Counted from the first letter of the stretch, positions 52,382 through 61,951 are shown. The stretch is 64,000 nucleotides of DNA from UBA6544 sp049601975 (GCA_049601975.1 JBMYRC010000001.1:62001-126000); one strand, 5' to 3'. Notes: generated by a model from the sequence alone, not told the origin. Program-made: numbers and translations.

Positions 52382-54070
52382 ATGACTTATGATCTGAAGA
52401 TTGTCGACGGCACGATTGTCGATGGTAGCGGTAGCGCAGGATATCGAGGCGATGTCGGTATTTCGGGTGGGCGTATCGTAGCGCTCGGCGATGCGCCAGA
52501 CGCTGCGGAACGCACCATCGATGCGGAAGGTGCGGTGGTGTCGCCGGGATTTGTCGATATCCATACCCATTACGACGCTCAGATTATCTGGGACCGCATG
52601 ATGTCGATTTCTCCTTGGCATGGTGTGACCACAACGGTGCTCGGGAATTGCGGGTTCGGTGTGGCTCCGACCCGTGCGGCCCATCGCGATATGATCATAC
52701 GCACGTTGGAGAAAGTGGAAGGGATGAGCGTGCCCGCTCTCCAGGCTGGATTGGGTGAGGATTGGCCTTTCGAGACTTTCGGAGAATATCTGGACGTAAT
52801 CGAAGCAAGGGGCTCCGCCATTAACATGGCGGTGCTTCTCGGGCACACGCCGCTGCGCATGTACGTCATGGGCGAGGCGGCCACGGAACGCGCCGCGACG
52901 GACGATGAAATCGAGGAAATGCGGACAATCGTCAAACAAGGCATGAAAGACGGAGCCCTTGGTTTCGCCACGTCACGCGCTGGAACGCATGTCGGCTATG
53001 AAGGTCGCCCAGTGCCGAGCCGTGCCTGCGAGATCGAAGAGATATTTCGCCTAGCAAAAGCTGTCGGTGAAAGCGGTGGCGGTCTGATCGCGGCGACGGC
53101 GGGCAAGGACCTTTTCATCGACCAATATCCCGACTTGGCGCGCGAGAGCGGTTGCACGGTGACCTGGACGGCTTTGCTCGCGGGATTAGCATTGGGCAAA
53201 GGTGACCACGAAGAACAATTAACGAAATCCGAAGCCATTGTGGCCGAGGGGCACCGCGTCTTCCCTCAAGTAACGCCGCGCCCACTCAATTTCGAGTATC
53301 AGATGGGGGCACCCTTCCTTTTCGAGCCATTCTCGGTCATGAAGCCGGCTGCGGCCGCGGATGCTGAAGGCAAGAAGAAGATTTACGCGGATCCGGAATT
53401 TCGTGAGGCGTTTCGGGCGCGGATCGATGGTGCGCGCAAGGAATTCAAGGGAGCGTTTGATAAGACAGTCATCTCGCACCATCAAAAAAATGGAGAACTC
53501 GACGAACAGGTCCTGGCCGATGTTGCCCGAGAGAGAGGTATGAAACCAACCGATCTATTATTGGATTTGGCGCTGGAAACTGATCTCGAGACGCGCTTCC
53601 GGATGCCGGTCGCCAACCACAACGAAGACGAGGTGGAGCCACTGCTGAAGAGTGGGGCGACGGTGATTGGTCTCTCCGATGCGGGTGCTCACGCAAGTCA
53701 ACTCTGTGATGCGTGTCAGCCGACATATTTCCTCGGTCGTTGGGTTCGTGAAAAACAAACGTTCACAATCGAAGAAGCCGTCCGGATGCTGACTTCGCGG
53801 CCGGCGGAGGTCGCCGGTATCACGGACCGCGGCCTGTTGGCTGAAGGCCGCCCTGCGGATGTCGTTGTCTTCGATCCCGAGACGGTGGGTGCCGGTGGCT
53901 TGGAGCGTGTCTACGATTTTCCGGGTGGTGCCGATCGGTTGATCTCGAAGGACCGCGGCATGCGGGCGGTTGTCGTCAATGGCACCGTCCTGCGTGAGAA
54001 CGGCGCCGACGCGATATCGCCCGAAGGCAACTTACCTGGCGGCGTCTTGCGGAATGGCCAGGCCGCATGA
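52382..54070 (+). CDS. N-acyl-D-amino-acid deacylase-like amidohydrolase
   Basis: A 562-residue amidohydrolase of the D-aminoacylase/dihydroorotase-like family. It opens YDLKIVDGTIVDGSGSAGYR, has the metal motif GFVDIHTHYDAQ, the conserved GNCGFGVAPTR, and the C-terminal GLSDAGAHASQLCDA with a catalytic Asp. It ends with the usual GRPADVVVFDP beta-sandwich strand. Family members release free D-amino acids from N-acyl-D-amino acids. The gene overlaps the glutathione transferase start (ATGA), indicating coupling. The large insertion around residues 290-390 is family-typical. Confidence 0.9.
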   Translation: MTYDLKIVDGTIVDGSGSAGYRGDVGISGGRIVALGDAPDAAERTIDAEGAVVSPGFVDIHTHYDAQIIWDRMMSISPWHGVTTTVLGNCGFGVAPTRAAHRDMIIRTLEKVEGMSVPALQAGLGEDWPFETFGEYLDVIEARGSAINMAVLLGHTPLRMYVMGEAATERAATDDEIEEMRTIVKQGMKDGALGFATSRAGTHVGYEGRPVPSRACEIEEIFRLAKAVGESGGGLIAATAGKDLFIDQYPDLARESGCTVTWTALLAGLALGKGDHEEQLTKSEAIVAEGHRVFPQVTPRPLNFEYQMGAPFLFEPFSVMKPAAAADAEGKKKIYADPEFREAFRARIDGARKEFKGAFDKTVISHHQKNGELDEQVLADVARERGMKPTDLLLDLALETDLETRFRMPVANHNEDEVEPLLKSGATVIGLSDAGAHASQLCDACQPTYFLGRWVREKQTFTIEEAVRMLTSRPAEVAGITDRGLLAEGRPADVVVFDPETVGAGGLERVYDFPGGADRLISKDRGMRAVVVNGTVLRENGADAISPEGNLPGGVLRNGQAA

Positions 54071-54702
54071 ACCAACGCATCATTTGGGGCATCGGGTCGG
54101 CCCGTGCCTTTCGCGTCCATTGGGCGCTGCACGAACTGGGACTCGATTATGAAACCAAGTCGGTTCGCACTCGGACGCCGGCGATGGATACACCGGAGTT
54201 CCAGGCAATCAGTCCGCGTAAGAAGATTCCCGTCTTCCAGGACGGCGATCTTACGCTTTTCGAAAGCGCTGCCATTATAAATTATCTCGGTCGAACTTAT
54301 GGAGAGGGCGGCCGGCAGCTTATCCCCAGCGATCCGGCGGACCGTGCCCATTGTGACGAATGGTGCTATTTCGTCGCCATGGAATTGGACGCGACTAGCC
54401 TCTACGTTATTCGTCGTCACGGCGACTTGCCGGAAATTTATGGCGAAGCGCCAGTTGCGGTGGAATGTGCCGCGGAATATTTCGCCCGTCAGATCAAGGT
54501 GCCCGAGCGGAAGCTCAGTGACGGGAGGAAGTTTATCTTGGGGTCGTTTTTCAGCGTCGCTGACATCATGCTGACATCATGCGTGACCTGGGCCATCCGC
54601 TACGGCCGTCCGGTGCCGGATAGCTTGATTTCCTACAGAGAGAGCATCATTGCTCGCCCCGCCTATCAGACTGCTTTCGCGGTCTGCTATCCGGATTTGT
54701 AG
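54067..54702 (+). CDS. Glutathione S-transferase family protein
   Basis: A 211-residue protein with an N-terminal thioredoxin-like domain (ARAFRVHWALHELGLDYET, KKIPVFQDGDLTLFESAAII with the glutathione-binding cis-Pro and Glu-Ser) and a C-terminal helical domain. The N-terminal catalytic Ser/Tyr is probably the Ser of IGSARAF. It may detoxify or isomerise an intermediate of the surrounding pathway. It overlaps the preceding deacylase gene by four bases and lies 16 bp before an MFS transporter. Confidence 0.9.
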   Translation: MNQRIIWGIGSARAFRVHWALHELGLDYETKSVRTRTPAMDTPEFQAISPRKKIPVFQDGDLTLFESAAIINYLGRTYGEGGRQLIPSDPADRAHCDEWCYFVAMELDATSLYVIRRHGDLPEIYGEAPVAVECAAEYFARQIKVPERKLSDGRKFILGSFFSVADIMLTSCVTWAIRYGRPVPDSLISYRESIIARPAYQTAFAVCYPDL

Positions 54703-54718
54703 TTTCTCCTGATGCCCT

Positions 54719-56008
54719 ATGTCCGAAAGTCCTTTTAGAGCCTCGCTGGTACGGCGGGTCAGCCAGCGGATATTTTACGGCTGGGTGATCGTTTGGGTCG
54801 CCATGCTCGGAATCTTCGCGAGCGGACCCGCGCAGTCCCATACCTTCAGCGTCTTTATCGGCCCCATTGCGGCTGAACTCGGCCTCTCCCAAACGGCAAT
54901 GGCGTCAGCGTATGGTCTGGCGACGCTTGTGGCGGCCTTTTGCCTGCCGCTGATGGGAGGGTTTCTAGATCGTGTGGGCGCGCGCCGTATGTTGGCGGTC
55001 GTGGCGCTGGTATTTGGTGCTGGTTGCGCTGCGTTTGGTCTTGCCGGAGGCATGATCTGGCTTGCACTAGGGTTCGCCGCATTGCGGTTCCTAGGGCAGG
55101 GGTCGCTGATGCTGGGCTCCTCCAACATGGTCTCGCAATGGTTTAGTCAGCGGCGCGGATTTGCGCTGGGGTTAATGGCGCTCGGTTTTGCGATCTCGAT
55201 GGCTGTCCATCCCACGATCGCCAAATGGCTCATCGATTTGGTTGGCTGGCGCGAAGCTTGGTTGTGGCTTGGCATTTCCACATGGGTGTTATTGCTGCCA
55301 CCGGTCTTATTCTTCGTCGTGAGCAAACCGGAGGATGTCGGGTTACGACCGGATGGCGTGTTGATTCCTGCCGATATTGGGGGACCGCAAGCCGCCACCG
55401 AAGCGGGAGATGAAAACGACTTTACCCTTTCGGAGGCATTGAGAACCCCAGCTTTCTATATCGTGGCCGCAGGGCTTTTTACTCTATCGATGCTGGTTAC
55501 CACTTTGCATTTCTTCCAGGTCTCTATTTTCTCGGATCAAGGTTTGGATACGGAAGTCGCGACGGTTGCGTTTGCCGTATCTGCAGTGACCATGATCGCG
55601 ATGATGCCGACCCTGGGTCGCATGTTGGACCGGTTCCCGACTGAGCGTATGTTTGCAGGTGGCTTGTTGGTTCTGGCGACAACATTGGTCATTGCGGCAC
55701 AGGTTTCCGGTATCGCGTCAGCGGTGCTGTATGCCTTAGCGTTCGGAATGGCAAATGCTGTCAGCATGACATATTACACGTTTATGTGGCCACGATATTT
55801 CGGGCGCACCTATCTGGGCAGTATTCAGGGAACGGGGCAGATGATCGGTGTTGTCGGTGCGTCGGTTGGCCCCCTGCCCCTTGGCTTCGCCAAGGACTAT
55901 TTAGGTAACTACGATGCAATGTTGTTGGGACTGGCCGTAATTCCACTGACCTGGGCCGTCGTGGCGGCGTTGTTTCTACGCCAACCAGTAAAACTCAAAC
56001 CCCTATAG
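54719..56008 (+). CDS. MFS transporter (oxalate/formate-like)
   Basis: A 429-residue inner-membrane carrier with about 12 helices. It begins YGWVIVWVAMLGIFASG after a basic leader and has the motif GGFLDRVGARRML between helices 2 and 3. The pattern resembles the OFA/monocarboxylate group. It lies 16 bp after the GST gene and 11 bp before a 2-hydroxyacid dehydrogenase gene, so it probably imports a substrate for this pathway (inferred). The ribosome site is weak. Confidence 0.87.
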   Translation: MSESPFRASLVRRVSQRIFYGWVIVWVAMLGIFASGPAQSHTFSVFIGPIAAELGLSQTAMASAYGLATLVAAFCLPLMGGFLDRVGARRMLAVVALVFGAGCAAFGLAGGMIWLALGFAALRFLGQGSLMLGSSNMVSQWFSQRRGFALGLMALGFAISMAVHPTIAKWLIDLVGWREAWLWLGISTWVLLLPPVLFFVVSKPEDVGLRPDGVLIPADIGGPQAATEAGDENDFTLSEALRTPAFYIVAAGLFTLSMLVTTLHFFQVSIFSDQGLDTEVATVAFAVSAVTMIAMMPTLGRMLDRFPTERMFAGGLLVLATTLVIAAQVSGIASAVLYALAFGMANAVSMTYYTFMWPRYFGRTYLGSIQGTGQMIGVVGASVGPLPLGFAKDYLGNYDAMLLGLAVIPLTWAVVAALFLRQPVKLKPL

Positions 56009-56019
56009 GACTCGATGCG

Positions 56020-57066
56020 ATGACGCTGAAAATTTTATCCATGATCCCATTGTCGGACGATGGCCGAAAACGTATCGAGGGTGCGGACCCTTCGGTCGAG
56101 TTGACGATGGCGCCGAATTGGTTTCACGGGGAATTTCGCGATACTTGGCCCGAATACACGTCGCGCTCCTACCTGCCTGCTAACTTACAAGGAGAGGGAA
56201 CACGGGAAGAGCGCGACGCACTATTTGCGGAGGCGGAGATCATCATCTGTGGATTCCCGTTTCCGCTAGATCTTCGCGCGCGAGCTCCGAAGTTAAAATG
56301 GTTCCACCAGACTCCGGCGGGCGCTAGCAATCTTTTGAACGGGGATTTGTGGGAAAGCGACGTGATGGTGACGACTTCGCGCGGGCTTGGCAACACGCAG
56401 TCGATGGCCGAATGGACAGTCGCCGCGTTTTTCTATTTTGCGCGGGGCTTCAATCAGGCGGTCGCGGACCGAACAGCCGCTGATTTTGAGAGGCTGGCTT
56501 ATAATCCAATTCAGATGAAGGATAAGACGGTCTGTGTCATTGGGGCGGGTGGTATCGGCCGGGATGTTGGTAAGCTGTGCGCGGCTATGGACATGAGAGT
56601 GATCGGTACCCGCCGCACAGCCGGGTCGCCACCCGAGGGTTTCGATGCAATCTACACTGCCGACAAGCTTATGGATATCTTGCCGGAAGCTGATTTCGTC
56701 TCCATCTGCTGCCAGTGGACGCCGGACACGGAAGGACTGATCGGAAAAAAGACACTGGGCGCGATGAAGGACGGTGTCGTGCTCTGTAATCTTGCACGGG
56801 GCGAGATCGTCGACGAAGCGGCGCTGAAAGATGCACTGAAGGCCGGAAAACTGCGTGGCGTGGGATTGGATGTTTATGTCGGCGAATTCGACCGACTGCC
56901 CGATCCCGAGCTTTGGGCCGATGACCGCGTTTTGTTTACTCCGCATATCTCAGCGGCGACGGATATTCGCAGTACCCGTCAGATCGATCTTTTCTGTGAT
57001 AATCTGGAAGCCTATGTTGCAGGTCGCCTGCTCGACAATGTGCTTGATTGGGAGCGCGCCTACTAA
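56020..57066 (+). CDS. D-isomer-specific 2-hydroxyacid dehydrogenase family protein
   Basis: A 348-residue NAD(P)-dependent dehydrogenase. It has the Rossmann motif VIGAGGIGRDVGKL, an Arg near GTRRTAG consistent with NADP preference, catalytic Arg in LARGEIVDEAAL and the His in FTPHISAAT. The catalytic Glu lies between them. These enzymes interconvert 2-keto and D-2-hydroxy acids such as glycerate or lactate. It follows the MFS gene closely and precedes a DMT transporter gene. The first 100 residues are more divergent than usual. Confidence 0.9.
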   Translation: MTLKILSMIPLSDDGRKRIEGADPSVELTMAPNWFHGEFRDTWPEYTSRSYLPANLQGEGTREERDALFAEAEIIICGFPFPLDLRARAPKLKWFHQTPAGASNLLNGDLWESDVMVTTSRGLGNTQSMAEWTVAAFFYFARGFNQAVADRTAADFERLAYNPIQMKDKTVCVIGAGGIGRDVGKLCAAMDMRVIGTRRTAGSPPEGFDAIYTADKLMDILPEADFVSICCQWTPDTEGLIGKKTLGAMKDGVVLCNLARGEIVDEAALKDALKAGKLRGVGLDVYVGEFDRLPDPELWADDRVLFTPHISAATDIRSTRQIDLFCDNLEAYVAGRLLDNVLDWERAY

Positions 57067-57088
57067 CACGGCATAGGAGCGCTATCTG

Positions 57089-58003
57089 TTGAGCGAAGAG
57101 AAGATCGGCGCGCGCGACGATGCGGAGGGTACGCGCTCCGCGATGCGTATTACCCTGCTCTCAACCGGCGTGTTCGCGAGCATGGATGCGCTGACGAAAT
57201 ATGTCAGCTTGTTCTATTCCGCACCGCAGATCATTTGGATACGCTACATGGTATTCGCCTCCTATGGCCTGGTGGTGGCGATCCGTCGCCGAGGCTGGCG
57301 GGCCTTTCAATCGAATGCGATGACGTTGCAAATCTGCCGGGGTCTTTTGCTGGCGGGTGAAGTGTCCATTTTCGTTATCGCTTTTCGTAATCTTCCCTTG
57401 GCGGACGTCCAGGCAATTGCCGGGATTGGTCCACTGGTCGCAACCGCCCTCTCGGTGCCGATCCTCGGAGAGAAAGTCGGCATTCGCCGTTGGAGCGCCA
57501 TCGGCGTCGGATTTATCGGTCTCGTAGTTATTATTCGACCGGGATTTGGAATCTTTGATCCGATGCTGCTTTTGCCTGCCTTCGGCATCTCGATCTATGC
57601 GCTCTATCAGGTGCTGACCCGCGTTGCCGCGCGTCACGATCACCCGGATACAACGGTCCTCTATACTGGTGTCGTCGGTTTGGTCGCTATGACAATGATT
57701 GGACCGATCTTTTGGAAGACACCCGATGCGACCGGAATATTCTTAATGTTGTGCATTGCGGTGCTTGGTTTGTCCGGCCACGCGCTGCTGATTAAGGCGT
57801 TGGCCTTGGCTCCCGCCAGCGTTCTGCAGCCGCTTAATTATATCACGATTGTTTGGGTGACGCTTCTCGGGTATATTTTCTACGACGACCTGCCTGATAT
57901 ACCGACCGTAGTTGGCGCATTGATCATCGTCGCCAGCGGTCTCTATACCTTCCACCGGGAGCGGGTACGTGGGGAGCCTTATGCGGAGTCCAAGACTTCG
58001 TAG
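57089..58003 (+). CDS. DMT superfamily transporter (EamA family)
   Basis: A 304-residue membrane protein with about ten hydrophobic helices in two EamA repeats. The first includes ADVQAIAGIGPLVATALSVPILGEKVG and the second ASVLQPLNYITIVWVTLLGYIF. It probably exports a metabolite. The start is TTG, preceded by GGAGCG. It is the last gene of the plus-strand operon, and its end overlaps the convergent DUF1989 gene by 25 bp. Confidence 0.87.
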   Translation: MSEEKIGARDDAEGTRSAMRITLLSTGVFASMDALTKYVSLFYSAPQIIWIRYMVFASYGLVVAIRRRGWRAFQSNAMTLQICRGLLLAGEVSIFVIAFRNLPLADVQAIAGIGPLVATALSVPILGEKVGIRRWSAIGVGFIGLVVIIRPGFGIFDPMLLLPAFGISIYALYQVLTRVAARHDHPDTTVLYTGVVGLVAMTMIGPIFWKTPDATGIFLMLCIAVLGLSGHALLIKALALAPASVLQPLNYITIVWVTLLGYIFYDDLPDIPTVVGALIIVASGLYTFHRERVRGEPYAESKTS

Positions 58004-58581
58004 TGCACGTCCTTCGGCGTCCCACCGTTGGTCGGGTTCATGTCCTGCGGGCAGGCGGAAAACACAACGATACAGTCCATCTCTGCGTGGAAGGTTACGC
58101 TGTCGCTCGGCTTCGAGACCGGGGCTTCCTTGTACAATCGCTTGTCGGTGCCCCAAGGCCGATTCATGAACATGTTAAAGGGGCAAGGTGTGCGTCCGCC
58201 GGGCGATTTGCCCATTGCTTCTAGTGCCGCGGCCAAATTATCTGTGCAATTGTCATGATAGCCGTCATGCCCCAGCAAGTGATAACGATGGACATCGCAG
58301 GCGGCGTTCAAAGTATCATGCACACCGGGCGTGGTGTCTTCGACAATAGTCAGAATGGGCCGACGTTTGTTGGTGAGAAAAGCTTCCCCCATATCCGGCA
58401 TCATTTTGTCAATTGTCGACCGGGTGTGTTCCATCGACATAAACTCATCGAGGTCGCTTGCATTGAAAGCCCAGGTGTCGACCACCTGACTGCCATGAGT
58501 ATTAACGATACGAATACATGCGCCCGATTTAAGAGGTTGGGCGCGTCCTTGACGGGCGGGGACGAGGATCAATTCGGACAT
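57979..58581 (-). CDS. Urea carboxylase-associated (DUF1989) family protein
   Basis: A 200-residue protein of the DUF1989 family, found beside urea-carboxylase and aminomethyltransferase-like genes; some members act on carboxyguanidine. Recognisable parts are the Cys/His-rich HDGYHDNCTDNL, FNMFMNRPWG and VFSACPQDMNPTNGG. Conserved Cys and His suggest a metal or nucleophile. It follows the MaoC-like gene after 8 bp on the same strand. No urea carboxylase gene is in the window, so its role here is open. Confidence 0.87.
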   Translation of the reverse strand: MSELILVPARQGRAQPLKSGACIRIVNTHGSQVVDTWAFNASDLDEFMSMEHTRSTIDKMMPDMGEAFLTNKRRPILTIVEDTTPGVHDTLNAACDVHRYHLLGHDGYHDNCTDNLAAALEAMGKSPGGRTPCPFNMFMNRPWGTDKRLYKEAPVSKPSDSVTFHAEMDCIVVFSACPQDMNPTNGGTPKDVHYEVLDSA

Positions 58582-58589
58582 GACATTCC

Positions 58590-59447
58590 TTAAGCGAGTG
58601 TGACTTGTGCTTGCATCGCGACAGTTCCCTCCGGTGTCGCCGCCCAGACTTCACAGCCTTCTTCGGTCGGGCGGCCACAGACGGTGAATGGCGCAGTGTC
58701 GAATAGAGGCGCTCGGGCGCGCATATCGAATTTGGTCAGCGTTTTGTCGGGGATCATGTCTCGCGCGAAATCGAGTAGACATTGTGTCGTGAAGGGGCCA
58801 TGGACAACGAGGCCCGGATAACCTTCAACCTCCATCGCATAGGCCCGGTCGTAATGGATACGGTGCGGATTGAAGGTGATGGCCGAATAGCGGAATAACT
58901 GAACGGCATCCGGATTCATTTCTCGTTTCCACGGCAAGTCGTCCGGCACCGGGTCGCGTTTTGGAATGCCACTCTTCTCACCCGGCTTCAGGCCTTCACG
59001 GAACACGCCGTCGCGTTCCTCGACTACGCACAGGCCTTCGTCGTTGTAGATGCGGTTGGCGACCTTGGTGAAGACGAGAACACCGGTAGCGCCTTTGCGG
59101 AGGGAGATATCCATGAGTTCGGTTTCCCGCCGCAGCTTGTCGCCAACCTTGATCGGAGTGTGAAATTCAAACCGGCCGCCTGCGAACATCCGCCGAGGGA
59201 GCGGCATTTTAGGCAGGATGCCAGTATCGGTCGGCAAGCCGTCCGCGCCCAATGTGGCGCGCCGCGACAAGGGTAGGAAGTAGCATCCGTGCCAGCCAGG
59301 ATGAATGGCGTCACCGGGCCCCGGGGTTACGTCGTCCCGGTCGAAGGTCACAATCATCTCGCGCAACGGCGCTTCAGTCGCGACATCGGTGTCTTCTACC
59401 ATGGTGCCGATATGGCTTTTCAACTTGTCTATATTGATGTCCGGCAT
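58590..59447 (-). CDS. MaoC-like hydratase/dehydratase (mesaconyl-C4-CoA hydratase type)
   Basis: A 285-residue double hot-dog-fold protein. The N-terminal FAS1-like dehydratase half (GDAIHPGWHGCYFLPL, RRMFAGGRFEFH) is followed by a C-terminal half with the catalytic segment FNPHRIHYDRAYAMEVEGYPGLVVHGP, holding the Asp/His-type active site. Relatives hydrate mesaconyl-C4-CoA or act as itaconyl-CoA hydratases. It is in a minus-strand operon between the LLM remnant and DUF1989. The substrate is likely an acyl-CoA but not determined. Confidence 0.9.
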   Translation of the reverse strand: MPDINIDKLKSHIGTMVEDTDVATEAPLREMIVTFDRDDVTPGPGDAIHPGWHGCYFLPLSRRATLGADGLPTDTGILPKMPLPRRMFAGGRFEFHTPIKVGDKLRRETELMDISLRKGATGVLVFTKVANRIYNDEGLCVVEERDGVFREGLKPGEKSGIPKRDPVPDDLPWKREMNPDAVQLFRYSAITFNPHRIHYDRAYAMEVEGYPGLVVHGPFTTQCLLDFARDMIPDKTLTKFDMRARAPLFDTAPFTVCGRPTEEGCEVWAATPEGTVAMQAQVTLA

Positions 59448-59465
59448 CGTCAGTTCCTTTTCGAA

Positions 59466-59645
59466 TTAGCCAGCCGTTCCCTTGGCGTTCACGCGCGGTG
59501 CTACGTCGTTCATGATCAGCCGCATTGCAGACATTGATTCTTCGGACGGCATGCCGCTGATAATTGTCCAGAGCGCGAACTCAGTGATCCCCAGGCGCTC
59601 GCGCAATTTGTCTAGCTTCTCGGTATTCCGCGGCAACCCTGTCAT
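59466..59645 (-). pseudogene. C-terminal remnant of an LLM class monooxygenase (58 codons)
   Basis: The frame MTGLPRNTEKLDKLRERLG is followed by ITEFALWTIISGMPSEESM and a final helix. This matches the last segment of luciferase-like monooxygenases, where a loop G-x-T-x-x-x-x-W ... GGMP precedes the C-terminal helix. The TIM barrel itself is missing. The ATG at 59645 has AAGG just upstream and the frame is intact, so a short peptide could be made. Position between the SDR and MaoC-like genes suggests that a full LLM gene once stood here. A genuine small protein is less likely. Confidence 0.55.
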
Positions 59646-59664
59646 CCCTTCTATCCTTGTTTCG

Positions 59665-60525
59665 CTAGATTTCGGAATAACCGGATCCTTTGGATTCGAT
59701 TCCCCGACCGACGGGATTTTCCATCCAGCCAAACTCGCCGAGTATCATCTGACTGTAAGTCACCCGCCCGTTGACCTTCTCCACCGGTTCCGTCGCCAGC
59801 AATAGTGAGGCTTGCGCCATAAGCGACGGCGGTTCTCCTTTCGGGTCGTCCATGCCTTTGACCAGCTTGTGATGGACGGTACCCGGTGTTGGCACCACGC
59901 GTGAGGGTGAGACGGCGGAGACGGCAATATTGCCGCATTTGGCGACTTCTTCGGCCAAGCCTTGGGTAAATCGCTCCAGTGCAGATTTGGTGGCGCCGTA
60001 CATGGTGCCGCCATGGCGCAAGATGCCCTCATAGGGCCCGCTGCCGGGGCCGATTGCCGCCCCAGAGCTGATATTGATGATGGCGCAATGGCCGCCCGTC
60101 GCACTTTTCGCTTTCATGTCAGGCAGCACATTGCGGGAAAGAATGAACGGCGCGTGCACGTTGATCTTAAAACAGCGGATCCAGCGGTTGGTCTGATAAT
60201 CTGCGACCGGAATGTAGTAATTTAGGGCGGCATTGTTCACGAGCACGTCGACCGGGCCATAAGCGGCCCGCGCTGCTTCCAGCAAATGCTCACAACCGTC
60301 CTCTTCCGAGATGTCGCAAGCGACACCCGCGGCTTCGCCACCGGCGTTTTTTATGATCTGGACAGTGCGCGCGAGCGACCCTTCCAGCATGTGATCGCCT
60401 TCGTTAAGAGTCCGAGCGGCGCAGACCACACGGGCGCCTTCGGAGGCGAATAGTTCGGCGATAGCTTGTCCGATTCCTCGGCTCGCCCCCGTCACCACAA
60501 CATGTTTTCCGTCGAGTTTGCCCAT
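59665..60525 (-). CDS. SDR family oxidoreductase
   Basis: A 286-residue short-chain dehydrogenase. The cofactor motif is TGASRGIGQAIAEL, followed by NNAALNYYIP, the catalytic Ser in INISSGAAIGPG and Tyr-x3-Lys in GTMYGATKSALE. An insertion (DMKAKSATGGHCAI) and a C-terminal extension with NGRVTYSQMILGEFGW are typical of the group. The ATG at 60525 has GGAGG eight bases upstream, favoured over an upstream start. It is the first gene of the minus-strand operon and diverges from the LLM gene. Confidence 0.91.
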   Translation of the reverse strand: MGKLDGKHVVVTGASRGIGQAIAELFASEGARVVCAARTLNEGDHMLEGSLARTVQIIKNAGGEAAGVACDISEEDGCEHLLEAARAAYGPVDVLVNNAALNYYIPVADYQTNRWIRCFKINVHAPFILSRNVLPDMKAKSATGGHCAIINISSGAAIGPGSGPYEGILRHGGTMYGATKSALERFTQGLAEEVAKCGNIAVSAVSPSRVVPTPGTVHHKLVKGMDDPKGEPPSLMAQASLLLATEPVEKVNGRVTYSQMILGEFGWMENPVGRGIESKGSGYSEI

Positions 60526-60607
60526 TTGTCGCACCTCCATTCGGTTTCCGGCTTTGCCGATTGATGTAGATTAAAGCCTGGGTGTGGCGACAGAGAAGGA
60601 AAAGGTG

Positions 60608-61951
60608 ATGTCTGATAGGCAAATGGTCATGGTGGGGTTTATGCAAGCCCAGAATTGCTCAAACTATCCAGCTTCATGGCGGCATAGCGAATCAGCGGGC
60701 GATTTCATGAGCCCGGCCTATTACCAACGGATCGCGCGAGCACTCGAGGATGGAAAATTTCATCTTGGATTCTTCGACGACCGTCTTGCGATGCCAGATA
60801 TCTATGGAGCCAACCATGGGGAATCGGTGCGCAATGGCGTGCGGGTTGTGAAAATGGACCCGATACCAATCCTCGCCACGATGGCGATGGGGACAAAATG
60901 TCTTGGCCTCGCGGCGACCTGTTCGACGACTTATTATGGGCCGTTTCATATCGCGCGGACATTCATGACCTTGGATCATATGACCGGCGGGCGGGCTGGT
61001 TGGAACGTTGTAACGTCGTTAAACGACTCCGAAGCGTTTAATATGGGTGCTGCCGGCACAATCGCTCATGATCGGCGCTATGATCGCGCTGATGAATTGA
61101 TGAAGACCGTCATCGATATGTGGGGGGCGTGGGACGCCGACGCGATTAAATTGGATAAGTACGAGGGCGTTTTCGCCGATCCGGACAAGGTACGCCGCAC
61201 GGAGCATTCAGGTGAATGGTTTGACACGAAGGGAACGTTCACCGTACCGCAATCACCGCAAGGGCATCCCGTGGTCATTCAGGCAGGGCAAAGCGGCCGC
61301 GGCCGGCAATTCGCGGTCGAATGGGGGGAGGTCATATTTACCATTTTGACCAGCATCAAGCAGGGAAAACTGGTTCGAAGTGAGATGCGAGAGGAGGCGG
61401 AGCGCTTTGGGCGCGACCCGAATACGATCACTATCGCACCCGCAGTCTATGTAACAGTCGGTGAAACGCAGAGTATCGCCGAAGATAAATACGCTTATAT
61501 CGACAGTCTGGCGAAACCTATTGATGGGTTGGCGCTGCTCTCGGAGGCTCTTAATTTCGATTTCGCAACAAAAAAAATGGACGATCCGTTTACCGATGAA
61601 GAGTTGGACGGGATTAGCGGTTTGCGCGGAATTCTGGATCGCGTGATCCGGTTAAGTGGGACGCCAAATCCGACACTCGCCGATTTCGTGAAACACAGCG
61701 GTCGCGGCACTATTCGGGAAGCGCCACATTTTGTTGGTAATCCGAAACAAGTGGCAAATAACCTAGAAGAGTGGTTCGTTGAAGGGGCTTGTGACGGCTT
61801 TGTCTTAGCCGCGACTCATATGCCTGGCGCCTATGAGGAGTTCACGCGCTACGTCGTTCCCGAACTGCAGCGCCGTGGTCTGTATCACAAGGAATATAAG
61901 GGAACGACATTGCGTGAGAATTTGGGATTGTCTGGATATAGGACCAAATAG
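60608..61951 (+). CDS. LLM class flavin-dependent monooxygenase (NtaA/DszA family)
   Basis: A 447-residue FMNH2-dependent monooxygenase of the nitrilotriacetate/dibenzothiophene-sulfone type. It includes GFFDDRLAMPDIYG near the start, LGLAATCSTTYYGPFHIARTF, the family motif GGRAGWNVVTS and HPVVIQAGQSGRGRQFA. A separate NADH:FMN reductase is required; the reductase at 26.5-27.2 kb is a candidate (inferred). The ATG at 60608 has GAAGGAAAAGGTG upstream; a GTG at 60584 is possible. It diverges from the SDR operon. Confidence 0.92.
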   Translation: MSDRQMVMVGFMQAQNCSNYPASWRHSESAGDFMSPAYYQRIARALEDGKFHLGFFDDRLAMPDIYGANHGESVRNGVRVVKMDPIPILATMAMGTKCLGLAATCSTTYYGPFHIARTFMTLDHMTGGRAGWNVVTSLNDSEAFNMGAAGTIAHDRRYDRADELMKTVIDMWGAWDADAIKLDKYEGVFADPDKVRRTEHSGEWFDTKGTFTVPQSPQGHPVVIQAGQSGRGRQFAVEWGEVIFTILTSIKQGKLVRSEMREEAERFGRDPNTITIAPAVYVTVGETQSIAEDKYAYIDSLAKPIDGLALLSEALNFDFATKKMDDPFTDEELDGISGLRGILDRVIRLSGTPNPTLADFVKHSGRGTIREAPHFVGNPKQVANNLEEWFVEGACDGFVLAATHMPGAYEEFTRYVVPELQRRGLYHKEYKGTTLRENLGLSGYRTK

